Shown here in pieces: positions 8,445 to 19,700 of a stretch of 64,000 bases of DNA. The DNA comes from Hephaestia caeni (lineage in GTDB: Bacteria > Pseudomonadota > Alphaproteobacteria > Sphingomonadales > Sphingomonadaceae). The stretch's first letter is position 1. Each line of letters starts with the position of its first letter. The position numbers and the translations under genes are program-made. The DNA lies in contig NZ_QXDC01000002.1 of NCBI RefSeq assembly GCF_003550065.1, forward strand, positions 911,306 to 975,305. The letters are read 5' to 3'. The notes under the pieces are model-generated. The model made no database searches. It had not been told where the DNA came from and saw only the letters and a list, made by a program, of their open reading frames with translations.

Positions 8445-10109
8445 ATGAAGCATATTAGTGCCCCGCTCTTGTTGTCAGCCTTATCTTCCGTTGCACTCGG
8501 CTCAACGGCCTTGGCACAGGGCGCGCCTGGTCCGAACGACGGCGACTATGCGCTGCATGGTGCCGGTTCCACGGCAATCCAGCCCATCCTGGACGAGGAG
8601 GGTGACTGGATTCCACCGCCGTTTATTGCGCACTATATGCCCACCGGATCCGGGCTCGGCCGCCAAGCATGGCGCAATATCACCAATCAATTTCTACTAG
8701 CCGGCCTTGCCAACCCGTTCGGCACTTGGAACACGGTGCAGTACGCGTTCTCTGAATCCGGCACATCGGCCAGTGAACTGACAGAATATTACACGAACGT
8801 TGGACCCTATGGCCTAAAGCCGATCCAAGTCCCGAAATTCGTCTTGCCGGTCGCTATCGCCTATAACCCGCACTATGCGACGCAGGGCGGAATCCAATAT
8901 CGCTTTCAAGTAAACCCATCGTTCCCTGCTTCCACTACGCAGATCAACGGCATCCATGTCGGTGGGATGCGAATGCCTCGTCAAGTTTACTGCCGCATCT
9001 TCAACGGCCAGATCACCAACTGGAACGATGCTGCGCTTCAAATGGCGAATGGCGGCATGTCGCTAGGAGATCCAGTGGACGCGAACTGGACAAGTGTCGG
9101 CGTGCCGATCCGGCTCGTCGGGCGGCTGGATCGCTCGGGCACGACAGACATCTTTACGCGCGCGCTAGCTGCTCATTGCACCGGAATTCCCGGTAACCAC
9201 TATGCAACCAACTCTGAAGCGTTGCCATACGATTCGTCCGGGCCCAATTTCAGCAGCGTTCGACCAGACACCCCCTATTCGCCCGCCTCAGGCGTGGTGC
9301 CCGCCGGCCCAGTGAACATGATTGGCAATCAATACTTTAACACCGCAACTGGCACGATCCTGTCTGTTCCGGGTGGCTCCCCCTCAAACCCAGCGGCCGG
9401 CGCCAACGGCACCGGCCTCTACCTGCTTGCCAATGGCAGCACCGCGGTCGCTGCGGCTATCGCTGCAGCGCCGGATATCGGAACAACGCGCCGGGTGAAC
9501 GGCAAGGTCGGCTATATCGGCGCTGACTTCATTCGTAACGCATTGAGTGGGAATCCGACGCTCTTCGCCGCCGCGCTCAACAGGCCAAGCGCACCCACGG
9601 TGTGGCATTTGCCGAGCGCCGCTTCCGCGAGTGCGGCTTTCGGCACAGTTGCCGCGCCGGAAGCGGATGTCTCCACTGGCGCTTTCGCCAACTACGGAAC
9701 CGATCCGCGAAGCGCATCGCGAGCCAATCCTCTATCCTGGGTGAATGTGCTTTCGGGTCTGGCTACCTCGACAGCAGGTTACCCAATCACCGGGTCGTCG
9801 CAGATGCTCCTCCACACCTGCTACAAGGCGAACAACCTGCCACACATTCGGACGTGGCTTGGCTACAATGTGGGCACTCCGGATGATCGGTTCACCAACC
9901 CGACGACTGGCCTCATGGCCCTTTCGAACATCGGCGCTCTCCCGAGCTCATGGCAGCGCGCTGTCAACCAGACGTTCCTGACGAATTCCACCGAGGTGTC
10001 GAACGGTCAGACGCTTGGAGCGCTCAACCTCTGGATGGCAGCGGGCGGCACAGCCGGTCACTGCTTCGGCATGAGCACGTTGCCCGGAGCGTCCCAACCG
10101 GGCATGTAA
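8445..10109 (+). CDS. Secreted PstS/DING-family phosphate-binding-like protein, copy 2
   Basis: 554 aa from the ATG at 8445 (GGGAG eight bases upstream); an in-frame ATG at 8361 would add an N-terminal part that does not look like a signal. Signal peptide of about 25 residues ending in ALA-Q. It is co-linear with copy 1 throughout: HGAGST, IFNGQITNWN, RSGTTDIFTR and the C-terminal GTAGHCFG region, with differences concentrated in the middle. The last 115 bases of shared coding sequence are almost identical at DNA level. Role as for copy 1: a probable exported phosphate-binding-like protein of the adjacent T2SS, released under phosphate limitation. Function inferred from family and context. 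Confidence 0.8.
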   Translation: MKHISAPLLLSALSSVALGSTALAQGAPGPNDGDYALHGAGSTAIQPILDEEGDWIPPPFIAHYMPTGSGLGRQAWRNITNQFLLAGLANPFGTWNTVQYAFSESGTSASELTEYYTNVGPYGLKPIQVPKFVLPVAIAYNPHYATQGGIQYRFQVNPSFPASTTQINGIHVGGMRMPRQVYCRIFNGQITNWNDAALQMANGGMSLGDPVDANWTSVGVPIRLVGRLDRSGTTDIFTRALAAHCTGIPGNHYATNSEALPYDSSGPNFSSVRPDTPYSPASGVVPAGPVNMIGNQYFNTATGTILSVPGGSPSNPAAGANGTGLYLLANGSTAVAAAIAAAPDIGTTRRVNGKVGYIGADFIRNALSGNPTLFAAALNRPSAPTVWHLPSAASASAAFGTVAAPEADVSTGAFANYGTDPRSASRANPLSWVNVLSGLATSTAGYPITGSSQMLLHTCYKANNLPHIRTWLGYNVGTPDDRFTNPTTGLMALSNIGALPSSWQRAVNQTFLTNSTEVSNGQTLGALNLWMAAGGTAGHCFGMSTLPGASQPGM

Positions 10110-10132
10110 TCGACCAGACAAGCAGCAACGCA

Positions 10133-10165
10133 GCAGCCCCGGTGCAATCCGGGGCTGCATTTCTC
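10133..10165 (+). terminator. Rho-independent terminator after DING-like copy 2
   Basis: Perfect 10-bp stem GCAGCCCCGG / CCGGGGCTGC, loop of six bases, then a short T-rich tract. It resembles the terminator after copy 1 and probably was duplicated with the gene. It lies between convergent units and may also stop the leftward sulfotransferase transcript. Confidence 0.8.
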
Positions 10166-10209
10166 CGCCAATCTCCCGCATATGGCAAACACCAATCATA
10201 TGCGTGGGA

Positions 10210-12057
10210 TCAAGCTTCGACCGTATATCCGAGCCGTTCAATCGCCGGCATTAGGATCGGGATCACCGGCTCGAGATGCTTCAGATAATTGCGATAACGA
10301 TAGACAGAGCTCGTGTAGAGCGGTTCCGTCACCTGAGCGTAGCTGGCGGTCCGCGCATAGCGGACATTGTCCTGGAACGAGAGCACGCAGGGATCGAACG
10401 GCATTCCAATAAAGGCGAAGAGGGTGCGTAGCTGCGCCTCCTGGTCGAAGACCAAATCCTCGTACCGGACAGCATGATAATGCAATGGAAGCGCCGCACG
10501 GTGGTCGGCGATGAGATCGGCGACGAGCGCATAATGGGCAGCAGCGCTGTCGAGCGCGGCGGCACAATGGAAGCCATGCGTCAGGCTGTTCGAAAAGACC
10601 GACAGCACCACGTCGAGCGGATGGCGGACCAGATGCACGATCGGCGACTTCGGGAACAGGATGTGGATCAGCCCCAGATGCGTCTCGTTGAGCGGCATCT
10701 TGTCAGTGAACCAAGGCTTGGCAGGATCGACCGCTCCGAAATTCACTGCTTCGTTCAAATAGAGATCGCGCAGCGAGTCGACATGGCCGGCGCGGTCGCC
10801 GAGCCACATCTCGGAGAGCGCCTTGGGATAGGTGAGCAGGCTACCGAGCAGACTCTGCGCCCGCTCCGCGAGCTGATGCACGATCGGAAGTTCGTCGCCG
10901 GCGGCGATCTCGGGGTGGGCGCTCAGCGTCTGCTCGACCAAGGTCGTTCCCGAGCGCGGAAAGCCGACGATGAAGATCGGCTGCGCATGGTCTTCACGCC
11001 TGCCCGCACGGGGGAGCAACCGGCTCCGTCCTTCGGTGAAGAACTCGCGCAAATCCGCGACCAACCCTGTCGCTCGTTTGGCCTGATACGCGTGACCGCT
11101 AGACTCGCGCTGTCGCGCCTTGAACGTGGTGAAGGTTGCGAATGCGTCGTCGTACCTGCCCATGCTGTCCAGTATCTGACCCTTCTCAAGCATTCCAGCG
11201 CCGGTGTCTTCATCGGCCGCGCTCGCATCGAGCAGCGCGAGCGCCCGGTCATGCTCACGCGTACGCCGGAACAGCGTGGCGCGCGCGATCGGCAGCTGAG
11301 GGTGCCCCGGCGCAAGCCTTTCAGCCCGGTCGAGCAACTGGAGCGCTGCCTCGAACTTGCGATCGGCTTCCTCCAGCTTGGCCCAGGCGAGCAGCAGGCT
11401 CGGATCCCCGGGATCCTTGGTGAGCGTCACGAACAAGGCACGCGCCTCTTCGAAGCGGCCCTGGTCGCGGAGCGCGACCGCCAGGTGCGCCTCGATCTCG
11501 CGCGGCTCGACGCGAGGGCCGCGCGGTACGCCCATGCCCATCGCGATGCGGAAATGATGCTCGGCCGCCTTGCCGTTATGCGCCGCAAGGAAAGCACGGC
11601 CCATGGTCATGTGCGAAACCGCCGCCTCGGGGGCCAGACGCACGAGTATGCGTGCGTGGAACTGGGCGCGCGGCATGTCGCCCCGCGACAGGAAATACTG
11701 CGCGGCGATCATCCGGCAGACCGGATCGTTGAGATGGATGCGCGCGAGGCGGTCGATCACGGCGCTCGCCGCGTCCCAGCGTTCTTCTCGCTGGAGGACG
11801 TCGTAGAGCGCCTGCAGCGCGTCCTTATGGGCGGGCGCCATCGCCAGGATGGCGAGCGCCGCCGCGCGCAAACCATCGGGCTCGCGCCGCGCGCGCGCCT
11901 CGCTGAGGGCCTCGCCAAGCGCGCTATCCGCCTCGGCCAGCTCAGTCCGCGCCTTGGCGGTGTCGAGACCACAGCAGCCGCGCCGCGCGAGGCCCGATCC
12001 GCAGGGGCAGGCCTCGGCGACGGCCAGCGGCGGCAGTTGGTCGGCGTCGGCGAGCAT
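10210..12057 (-). CDS. TPR-repeat sulfotransferase with N-terminal SEC-C-like zinc motif
   Basis: 615 aa; ATG at 12057 has GGAG seven bases upstream. Residues 13-32 hold a CPCGSG...CC motif like the SEC-C zinc-binding motif. Residues of about 40-340 are TPR repeats (for example RGDMPRAQFHARILVRLAPE). The C-terminal half is a PAPS-dependent sulfotransferase: 5'-phosphosulfate loop VGFPRSGTTLVEQTL near residue 365, and HLVRHPLDVVLSVFSN as the 3'-phosphate region. Such enzymes move a sulfonate from PAPS to an acceptor; TPRs usually choose a protein partner. It is the last gene of the block that encodes TpsA, so TpsA or the neighbouring Hint protein could be the acceptor (inference). Confidence 0.8.
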   Translation of the reverse strand: MLADADQLPPLAVAEACPCGSGLARRGCCGLDTAKARTELAEADSALGEALSEARARREPDGLRAAALAILAMAPAHKDALQALYDVLQREERWDAASAVIDRLARIHLNDPVCRMIAAQYFLSRGDMPRAQFHARILVRLAPEAAVSHMTMGRAFLAAHNGKAAEHHFRIAMGMGVPRGPRVEPREIEAHLAVALRDQGRFEEARALFVTLTKDPGDPSLLLAWAKLEEADRKFEAALQLLDRAERLAPGHPQLPIARATLFRRTREHDRALALLDASAADEDTGAGMLEKGQILDSMGRYDDAFATFTTFKARQRESSGHAYQAKRATGLVADLREFFTEGRSRLLPRAGRREDHAQPIFIVGFPRSGTTLVEQTLSAHPEIAAGDELPIVHQLAERAQSLLGSLLTYPKALSEMWLGDRAGHVDSLRDLYLNEAVNFGAVDPAKPWFTDKMPLNETHLGLIHILFPKSPIVHLVRHPLDVVLSVFSNSLTHGFHCAAALDSAAAHYALVADLIADHRAALPLHYHAVRYEDLVFDQEAQLRTLFAFIGMPFDPCVLSFQDNVRYARTASYAQVTEPLYTSSVYRYRNYLKHLEPVIPILMPAIERLGYTVEA

Positions 12058-12134
12058 AGTACGTCTCCACGATGCGAGGCGGACGCCCCGGCCGCGAAGC
12101 CAAGACGTCCGCTCAGACTGTCAGCTAGCGACCG

Positions 12135-13679
12135 TCACGCGGCGATGCGTTGGATCGAAGCTGAGCGCTTCCACGATGGTGCGACCATGGCCAAAGTGAC
12201 TTCGAGGTTCCAGGCCTCGCCGCCGAGCACTAGGCTGGCGGCACCGTCGGTCCAGCGCCAGGCGATCGTCTCATGCCGCTCGATGTCATCGAAGCCTCGG
12301 CCGAAGGCGGCGTCCTCGAGGTCCAGCACCGCGCCGTTCACTCTGAGACCGCTAACCGCCACGCCGAGCGTGCGGCGATCGGCAAGCTCAGGCATGACAT
12401 CGGCGAGGACACCGGCGTTCGAGCGCAGCACCACCGACCTGGCCGCCGGCACGGCAAAGCGCCAGGTGCTGCCGCCCAACTCCTCGGGGAGGATGGTGAC
12501 ACCGTCGGCCTCGATCACGAGTCCGGGCTCCTCGCAGCGGGCCCAGCCCTGCGCCTCGGCCTCGGCCAGCAGCCGCTGCCGGATGGCGGCGAGCTGCGGC
12601 CCGTCCGCCACCAGCGGCGCACAGGCATCATCCCAGCTCACCGGGTCGATCCGCCCGTAAAGCTCGGTGAACTCGCTAGCGTTGAGCGCGGAGAAGCGGT
12701 TGCCGTCATTGAGGTAGCTCTCGCACGGCAGGCCTTCGGCTAGCAGCACGTCGTGCGCGTCGAGCTCGACATGATAGTAACGGATCTGCTCGACATCCTC
12801 CTGCACGATGGTGGCACCGTTGACGAGATGGACGACCGGCACCAGTACGCCCTCGACATAGACCGCGTGACCGGGCGAGAGGCGCAGATCGCGCTCCGGG
12901 AGGCTGGGGCCGAATGCATGAGCGCGTACGCAGACAGGATTGACCTCATGGGGACGGCGATGGCGTGCAGGGCGGGCCACTGTCCGGCCGATCCACTTGA
13001 CCAAGCGCTCCTCGCCCGAGGCGGTCAGAACCGGATCCCCGACCGAGAGCGTCTCGACTGCGACCTTCCCGCTCGCTGTGGCGATCAGGGTGCCTTCGGC
13101 AAAGCAGAAGACGGAAGAGTCCCTGTCGAAGATCGCTTGGTTAGCAACCACCGCGCCGGGGGGGATATTACTGTCGGAGGCATTAGCCACGCCATAAACA
13201 CCAAAGATAAAACCTCCTGATACTCCGGTGAACGGAATTATGTCGCCGCCGGCGTTAAGGACTTCCATAGGATATCCCGACGTTCCAGACCAATACGCAT
13301 CCTGCTTTGCTGTTAGAATCATCCCATTCTCGGTGAATCCCTTGATCCAGAGCTCTATCGGATTTCCATCACCGTCAACATAGTTGCTGAATTGGATGGA
13401 ACCGAAGGTAGGAAGATAATATCTATCTTCGTAATATCCAGGATATTGCGGCAACGGGATTCCAGAGTTTAGGAATCCGGCGGTATACTCATTGTTTATC
13501 ACCGTTATAACACCCGGATCGGATACCCCAGGTAGGTCGCTCACATTATATGGCATTATCCTAGAGTCACCAGATACTCCACCATTACTAGAAGTAATAG
13601 GGAACTGGAATGTTCTTAACTGATCCGCATCGAAGTTCACGCTGTTAAGCGAGTCGATATTAAATGGATTGTCGGCCAT
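12135..13679 (-). CDS. Hint-domain (Hint_2) protein with unknown N-terminal domain
   Basis: 514 aa from the ATG at 13679, chosen for AGGAGG eight bases upstream. Residues 1-190 match nothing I recognise. A Hint domain starts at Cys192 (FCFAEGTLIATASGKVAVE) and continues with SVGDPVLT, LRLSPGHAVYVEG and VNGATIV, the Hint_2 pattern of self-processing hedgehog/intein-like folds in bacterial secreted proteins. A C-terminal beta-rich part of about 150 residues follows. No signal peptide is seen, which would suit secretion by a non-Sec route or release with the TPS system. DNA for the N-terminal domain is clearly less GC-rich than the Hint part. It lies 49 bases after tpsA. Confidence 0.75.
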   Translation of the reverse strand: MADNPFNIDSLNSVNFDADQLRTFQFPITSSNGGVSGDSRIMPYNVSDLPGVSDPGVITVINNEYTAGFLNSGIPLPQYPGYYEDRYYLPTFGSIQFSNYVDGDGNPIELWIKGFTENGMILTAKQDAYWSGTSGYPMEVLNAGGDIIPFTGVSGGFIFGVYGVANASDSNIPPGAVVANQAIFDRDSSVFCFAEGTLIATASGKVAVETLSVGDPVLTASGEERLVKWIGRTVARPARHRRPHEVNPVCVRAHAFGPSLPERDLRLSPGHAVYVEGVLVPVVHLVNGATIVQEDVEQIRYYHVELDAHDVLLAEGLPCESYLNDGNRFSALNASEFTELYGRIDPVSWDDACAPLVADGPQLAAIRQRLLAEAEAQGWARCEEPGLVIEADGVTILPEELGGSTWRFAVPAARSVVLRSNAGVLADVMPELADRRTLGVAVSGLRVNGAVLDLEDAAFGRGFDDIERHETIAWRWTDGAASLVLGGEAWNLEVTLAMVAPSWKRSASIQRIAA

Positions 13680-13728
13680 CGCGTTATCCTCCTGTAGAGT
13701 GATGTACTCAAATTCGTCTTCAACTAGC

Positions 13729-16700
13729 TCACCGGCAGTCCGGATCGCCGGGGGTTTTGGGATCGCAGCGCCCATCGCTCGCCGGGCCGAGCACATCGAC
13801 CGTGATCAGCGAACGCTGGTCGCGCTGGTTGCCGGCATTGGCCGCCTGCGCAGCTTGCGCCGCGATCGCCGAGGCTGCCTCCTGCGGGCTCGTCACCGTC
13901 ACCTGCGCGGTCGCGGTCGGCACGCCCGTGATGTCGCCCGCCGCCTGGAAATTGTCGGCATTCGCCACCCGCGCCGCGGCGACGAGAATGTTGCCCGAAG
14001 CGCGCACGCCCGCATCGCCGGCGTCGACCTCGCCCACCGGCGCCAGCAGGTATATGTCTGAGGGCGGATCGTCGGGCGTCCGCTGGAACGAGCCGATGCC
14101 CGCGCCTGCCACACTCCCCGCGCTGTCGACTTCAGCAAAGCCGTTCTCGTCGAACCGGACAGTTACCGGTGGGAAGCTTGAGGCGCTTTTCGGACCCTGG
14201 CCTGCCGCTACGTCGCCGTTCGACGACCACATGGTGATGTTGCCCGACTGCTGCGAGAACACGCGGCTCTGGTTGAGGATGAAGTCGCCGTCGGTGAATC
14301 CGTTGATCCGGCCACCGCGCAGTGTGAGCACGCCTTCGAAACCCAGTGGAACAGATTCGAACGCGCCGCCGCTTGCCGCGAGATTGCCGCCCTCAAAGAT
14401 CCCATGCGGCCCCAAGTCGGGTCGAGGATGCTGGAAGGCCGTCGTACGCCGCACCGCCTGCTCGGACGTCCGCACCACCGATCCTGCGATGACGTCGCCG
14501 CCGGGGCCGAGGATGCTGATATCGCCGCCCCGTGCGGTCTGGATCGTCGCCAGGCGGAGGTCGATGCTGCCGGTGACGATCCGGTCCGCCCTCTTCGGCT
14601 GCCCGTCAACCAGCGCACGCACTGGTACGCCCAGCGGCCGATCGTCGCTAATGGTCGACGGGTCTGTCGTGTAGGGGGCGAGATTGTCGGTGTAGCCACG
14701 CTCGGGCGAAAAGAGCGTGTTCACCGCCCGGTAGCCGCGAACATATTGCAGGTAGGATGGACTTGCCGGAATGGCCGCCTGCGCCAGCTCGTTGAAGTAG
14801 AGCGTGTCGATGAGGAAGCGTTGCTGCCGCAGCGTATCGATGTTCGCCAAGGCGGCATAAAGCTCACCGGCTCTCCCATAGGCTGCGCCAGCGAGCGCCG
14901 CCCTGCCCGCGTCGGTATCCGGGAAGCTCTGGCCGAAGATCGCCTGGAAGCTCGTCGGATCGTTGTCACGCAGCCATTCGGCCAGCATCGGCGCATAAAT
15001 CGGCCTGGTCCGATCCGGCCGGCGGTTGCCGAAGCTGTCGGCGACCTGTTCGAAAAGATCGCCATCGAGTTGCTCGAAGTTCGCGGGATTCAGATAGGTT
15101 TCACGAAGCGCCGCATAGTCCGCACCGCCCGCGATACCGAAGCGCACGCTGAGGCTGGCGCCATCGTCCGGAAGCCAGGGGTTGTAATCGTTGCCGACCG
15201 TGCGGATGCCGCCGGCATAGGTGTAGAGGTTGCGGTCGATGGGGGAACGCACGTTGGACGATGACGCGAAGGGTCCAAGGTCACCACCCGCCTCGACGAT
15301 GAACGCGCCAGGGCCTCCGAGAATGAAGTTGTTAGAGCGGATAAAGGGCAAGTTAAGGGGGCCAGCCAAACCAACCGTGCTTGTGACATCGCCACCGGCG
15401 CGGATGCGCGTCGTGTCGGATGCTGCGACGTTTTGTCCCTGGAAGAACATGTCGACGATATCGCCGGCGGCGGTAATGCGCGCCTGCTTGGGCAGGAACA
15501 TCGCCGCCTGGTTGATGCTGCCGTCAGTGTAGATGCGGACCGGCTCAGGGTCGCCGGCATGCGTGATGGACTGGTTGTGTTGAAGGCGCAGCTGCGTGTT
15601 GGTCGTCGCGGCGGTCACTACGGGCAGTTGAAAGAGCTGCGTACCGTTCGAGAACGCGCCACCAACCCGCCCGGGATCGGCATCGTCCATGCCGATGACG
15701 AGACGGTCGATGTCTCCTGCGCTGTAGATGCGCAGCTGCCCCAGCTGGGAAGGATAGAGAAGCTGAGGCTTGTTCTGCGGGAGATCCACTTTGCCGGAGA
15801 AGGAGGTCAGCTCGAGCGTCGGCGGCAGGATCTGGAAGTAGTCGGTGGGCACGAGGGTTCCCAGCACCAAGTACGAAGGAACCTGACCATATCCCGCTAG
15901 CCCCGCGGTTTGTGCGATCCGCACCGTTTCATTGGCGGACATCGAGAGCTTGGCTGCTGGAAAGAAAAAGCCTGCAGAGCTTTGCCCGCGCTCATCGCCA
16001 AAAGCCGACACGCTCGCGAGCGTAGCCGAGCCGCTCGCGGAAACATCGACAACCGCGTCTGCAAGCCGCACCCGGAGATATTGCGGCGTTTCGGCCAATA
16101 GCGGTTCACGCCCCAGAGCCGCGATGTCGCGACCAGCGTGGATAACAGCTGCGCCATTTCCGATATCGACAGCGCCGGCCAGCACGTCTCGACCCGACTC
16201 CAGCGACAGGTCGCCCGTGCCGAAGGTCAACATCGTCTTGCCGGCGTCGGTCAGCGCGGTCGTCGCCGTCGTTCCCAACGACACCGTTAGTTGCGAGACA
16301 TCGCGCCTGGCATGTATACTCACATCACCGCCCGCAAGAGCACCCACGCCTGACCTGAAATACCCATGCGCCACGCCAATCTCAGTATCGTCGCCGACCG
16401 CTCCCGTCCTCCAGGATTGGGTTCCCCGAACGCCCGCCGAGAACCCGGCAATCGGGCTCTCGCCAGTTCGCGCACCGCTGAAGCTTTGACCATCTGTGCC
16501 GAATAGTTGGGTCCACTCGTCCCGGCGTCCAAGCACGTCGCGCCCTGCGTCGAGCAACACGTCGCCGCCACCGCCGGCAAGCGCCGGTTGGTTTCCTGAA
16601 ATTCCCTTGGGCGAAGGAATGAACTCCACCGACTCCGCCGACGGTGAGAGATAAGGACTATCCGGCGTGATCGAGACAAGCGTACCGGTTCCGGCAATGC

Positions 16701-19700
16701 GCGCATCGACCGGGCGATCCGCAATTCGCACGCCTGCCGTGTAGATGGCGGATGCCGCGAACTGCCCCGCCTGCGCGGCGCCGCCGAAATAGTTCGGCGC
16801 CGCCACCTGCACGCCGTCTCCCCGGCGATACACGGCCTGATCGCCGCCGCGCAGGTCGATATCGCGAGCGGCGGCGACCGAAACGTTCCCGTCGCCGGTG
16901 CGGACCGCCGTTCGCACCCACGCTTGGTTGGGCGCGTTCGGCGCGTCCTGCTGGTTTGCATTACCGTATCGGATGATCGGCGGCGTCCGATTGGCGCTGT
17001 ACCCCGTCCTTCCGCTGGCCAGTCCTGCCTGATAGGCTGGCTCGAACGCTTGCAGGAACGCGATCACTTCATGGAGCGGTGCGATGATGCCGGTGGGATT
17101 CGCGGCATTGCCGACAAAACTGTAGCCTTTCCCGGCGAAATATGCTTGGGCAGCCGCCCGCGCGTCTGTCCCCAGGCCGGCCGAAGTTCCCCAGTTAAGC
17201 TGGGTATAGGCATCGTCTCGTAGCTGATTCAGACCCGCTTCGGTCTGGGACAAATTCAACGTATCGCCGATGTTGAAGCTGAAGTTTCTCGGATCGTTGG
17301 AGGGTCTCTGCAAGCGGAACTGGAGCGGACCGTCATAGGCGACCGTTCCTGTCGCGGTCAGTCGATAGCTATACTCGCCCTGGAGTGTGACGTCCGCGTC
17401 AAGCGACCGATTAACGACCAACGGGTTGGCTGAAAGCATGTTGCCCGCGCCTGCGACCAGTCTGAGGTCCGACGAGTGCATAGCGACATCGCCGTCAAGC
17501 AACGGGAACAACTCGGCAAAGGCCAGCGAGTTGCGGTCCTCGCCGCCGCCATCGGCGCCGGCGCCAACGAGGGAAAGTGGCGAGTTGATATTGACCGCGC
17601 CGACATATTGATTGCCTTGGTTTGCAGCTGTGTTGAGCGATATGGTGAGCGTACTCGATGCGCCAGGATTGGCGCCCGTGCCGTAAGCGGCGATGTTCGA
17701 ACAGGAACCGCTCTGCCCGCCACAGGAAAACTGGAGCGCCGGCTGCCAGGTGCGATCACCCCCGCCGAGTTGGTAGTTGATGTAGTCCGGATCGGACTTG
17801 TCGCGAAAGGTGAAGAACCCATCGGAGATCGAACGGTTGATGGCGAGGTCATCGCCGGCGCGTAGGGTGACAATCGGCGCTTCACCACGCGCCGAGCCAT
17901 CGGTGTGGTAGAGGAATGTTGCATGGTGGTCGAGGAGTTGCCCTTCCTTGCCAGGGACGACCTTGTAGCGCGGCGTATCATCCGAAATGTCAGGGATAAG
18001 CTCGAGCACGCCGGCATCGACCGCCGCCTGCAGTTGCGCTGGTGAGAAGGTGGCGGCCGCGAGGTTCCACTGGCTGACCGTCTCGATCGCGCCGGTCGAG
18101 GCCAGCTCGACGCCAGGGCGCAGACGCATGCCATCAAGGCTCGAGCCATCAACCGTGGAGACGTCGAAACCCTGTATGAACCTCACCAGCGATGACGTAC
18201 CGTCGGCGAGTGCCATGTCGGTGGTGAACGGGTTAGCGCCCGCCGCACCAAAATCGAGCCGGATCGCGCCGTCGGCGTCGCGGGTGATGCCGCTGTAGAG
18301 GCCGCTATCAGCCATCGCATCAAGATCGTAGCGCTGAAAGCCTTCGAGCTGGACGCTGTCCGCGCCGACGATGGTCCCGCGCTGCGAGAGCGCCACCTTG
18401 TCGCGGTTACTACCAATCACGGGCGCCCGGAACGTCACGGTGCCGCCCTGGTCGGGCTCGGCATAGCCGTAGACCGTGACCAGGTTGCCTGTGGCAGGAT
18501 CGGTGATGACCTGCGGAATCAGACGGCCGACGCCAGGCTCAGCCTGCGTCCGGCGTGCGCCGACGTCGATGATGGCGCCGCTCGCAATTGTGATCGCCGC
18601 GCTGTCCGAGCCCACGCCGATGACCACATCGCCAGCCTTCGCCGGGCGACTGTCGGTCACGGCGTAACCTTTGGTATGGGTGTCGAGCAACGCGGTGGAT
18701 GCCAGCGTCACGCCCTGTTGACCCCAAAGCGCGATATCACCACCATTGACCCGTGCATTGCGGGCGGCATCGGCACTCATGCCGGTGACATCTACACCCG
18801 AAGTGTCGAGGGTGCCGGCGATACCGATCGAGCCGCCATCGGCTGTGAGGGTCACGCTCTTAGCCTTGAGCGACTGACCGTCGGCCAGGGCCAGATCACC
18901 CGCGCCGGTGCGAGCCCAGACGTCGCCGCCGAACTGCGTGCCATATCGCTCGACAAAGCTGCCGAAGTCGAAGCTGCCCGTCCCGCTATCGAGCGTAAAG
19001 CTCCCCTCGCGCGGGGGCCCATCGCTCGCAATCTCAAGCCCGGTGTTGAGCCCGGCGAGCAAGGTGACCGCGCCGTTGCCGGCAAGCAGGTTGAGACTGC
19101 CGGCACTGCCCTTGCCGGTGTCGGTGATCAGCGACGATGCCGCATCGGTGATGATGCTGCCATTGGCGCTGAACAGGTTGATCGTGCCGCCACCAGCGGC
19201 GACGGTGACCGGATCGACCTCGTCGCCGAAGACCTTCTCATAACCGGGCACCGAGAGGCTGGCGCCGGCAAGGCTCACATTGCCTTCGGACTGCACATCG
19301 ATGATGCCCGCGGTTGCGCGGATGGTGGTGCCGCTGATCGAGAGCGACTGGACGCGATCGTCGATCGTGCCGAACGCGATCCGCGCACCGGGCGCAGCGT
19401 TGCCGGCGATCTCGGTGTCGCCATTGGCGCCAACTGCGCTGATCGCCACAGCCCCCGTGGTCAGGAAGCTATAGTCGGGCCGCACCGTCTGGCTTCGCGG
19501 ATCGGCTGCGGCCGCACGTTCGGCTATGAACGGCGTGCCCAGCGTGAGAGCAGCAACGCCGGCATCGAAGCTGCCCTTACCTTCGACATAGATCCCGTCC
19601 GATGCCACCAGCGCGACGCTCTCAGTGAAGCCCGTCGCGCGCACGGCGTTGTTGCCGAGGCTGATCGTGGTCGCATCGAGAGTCAGACTGCCAGCGCTGC

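Noticed and set aside
6593..10109. High-affinity phosphate ABC transporter locus (pstSCAB)
   Set aside because: Two PstS-like proteins are present but no permease or ATPase gene; the proteins are about 200 residues longer than PstS and stand next to a T2SS.
10474..12660. 728-codon open frame on the plus strand
   Set aside because: Runs antisense across the sulfotransferase and Hint genes, which have clear domains; Arg-rich composition typical of a high-GC shadow frame.
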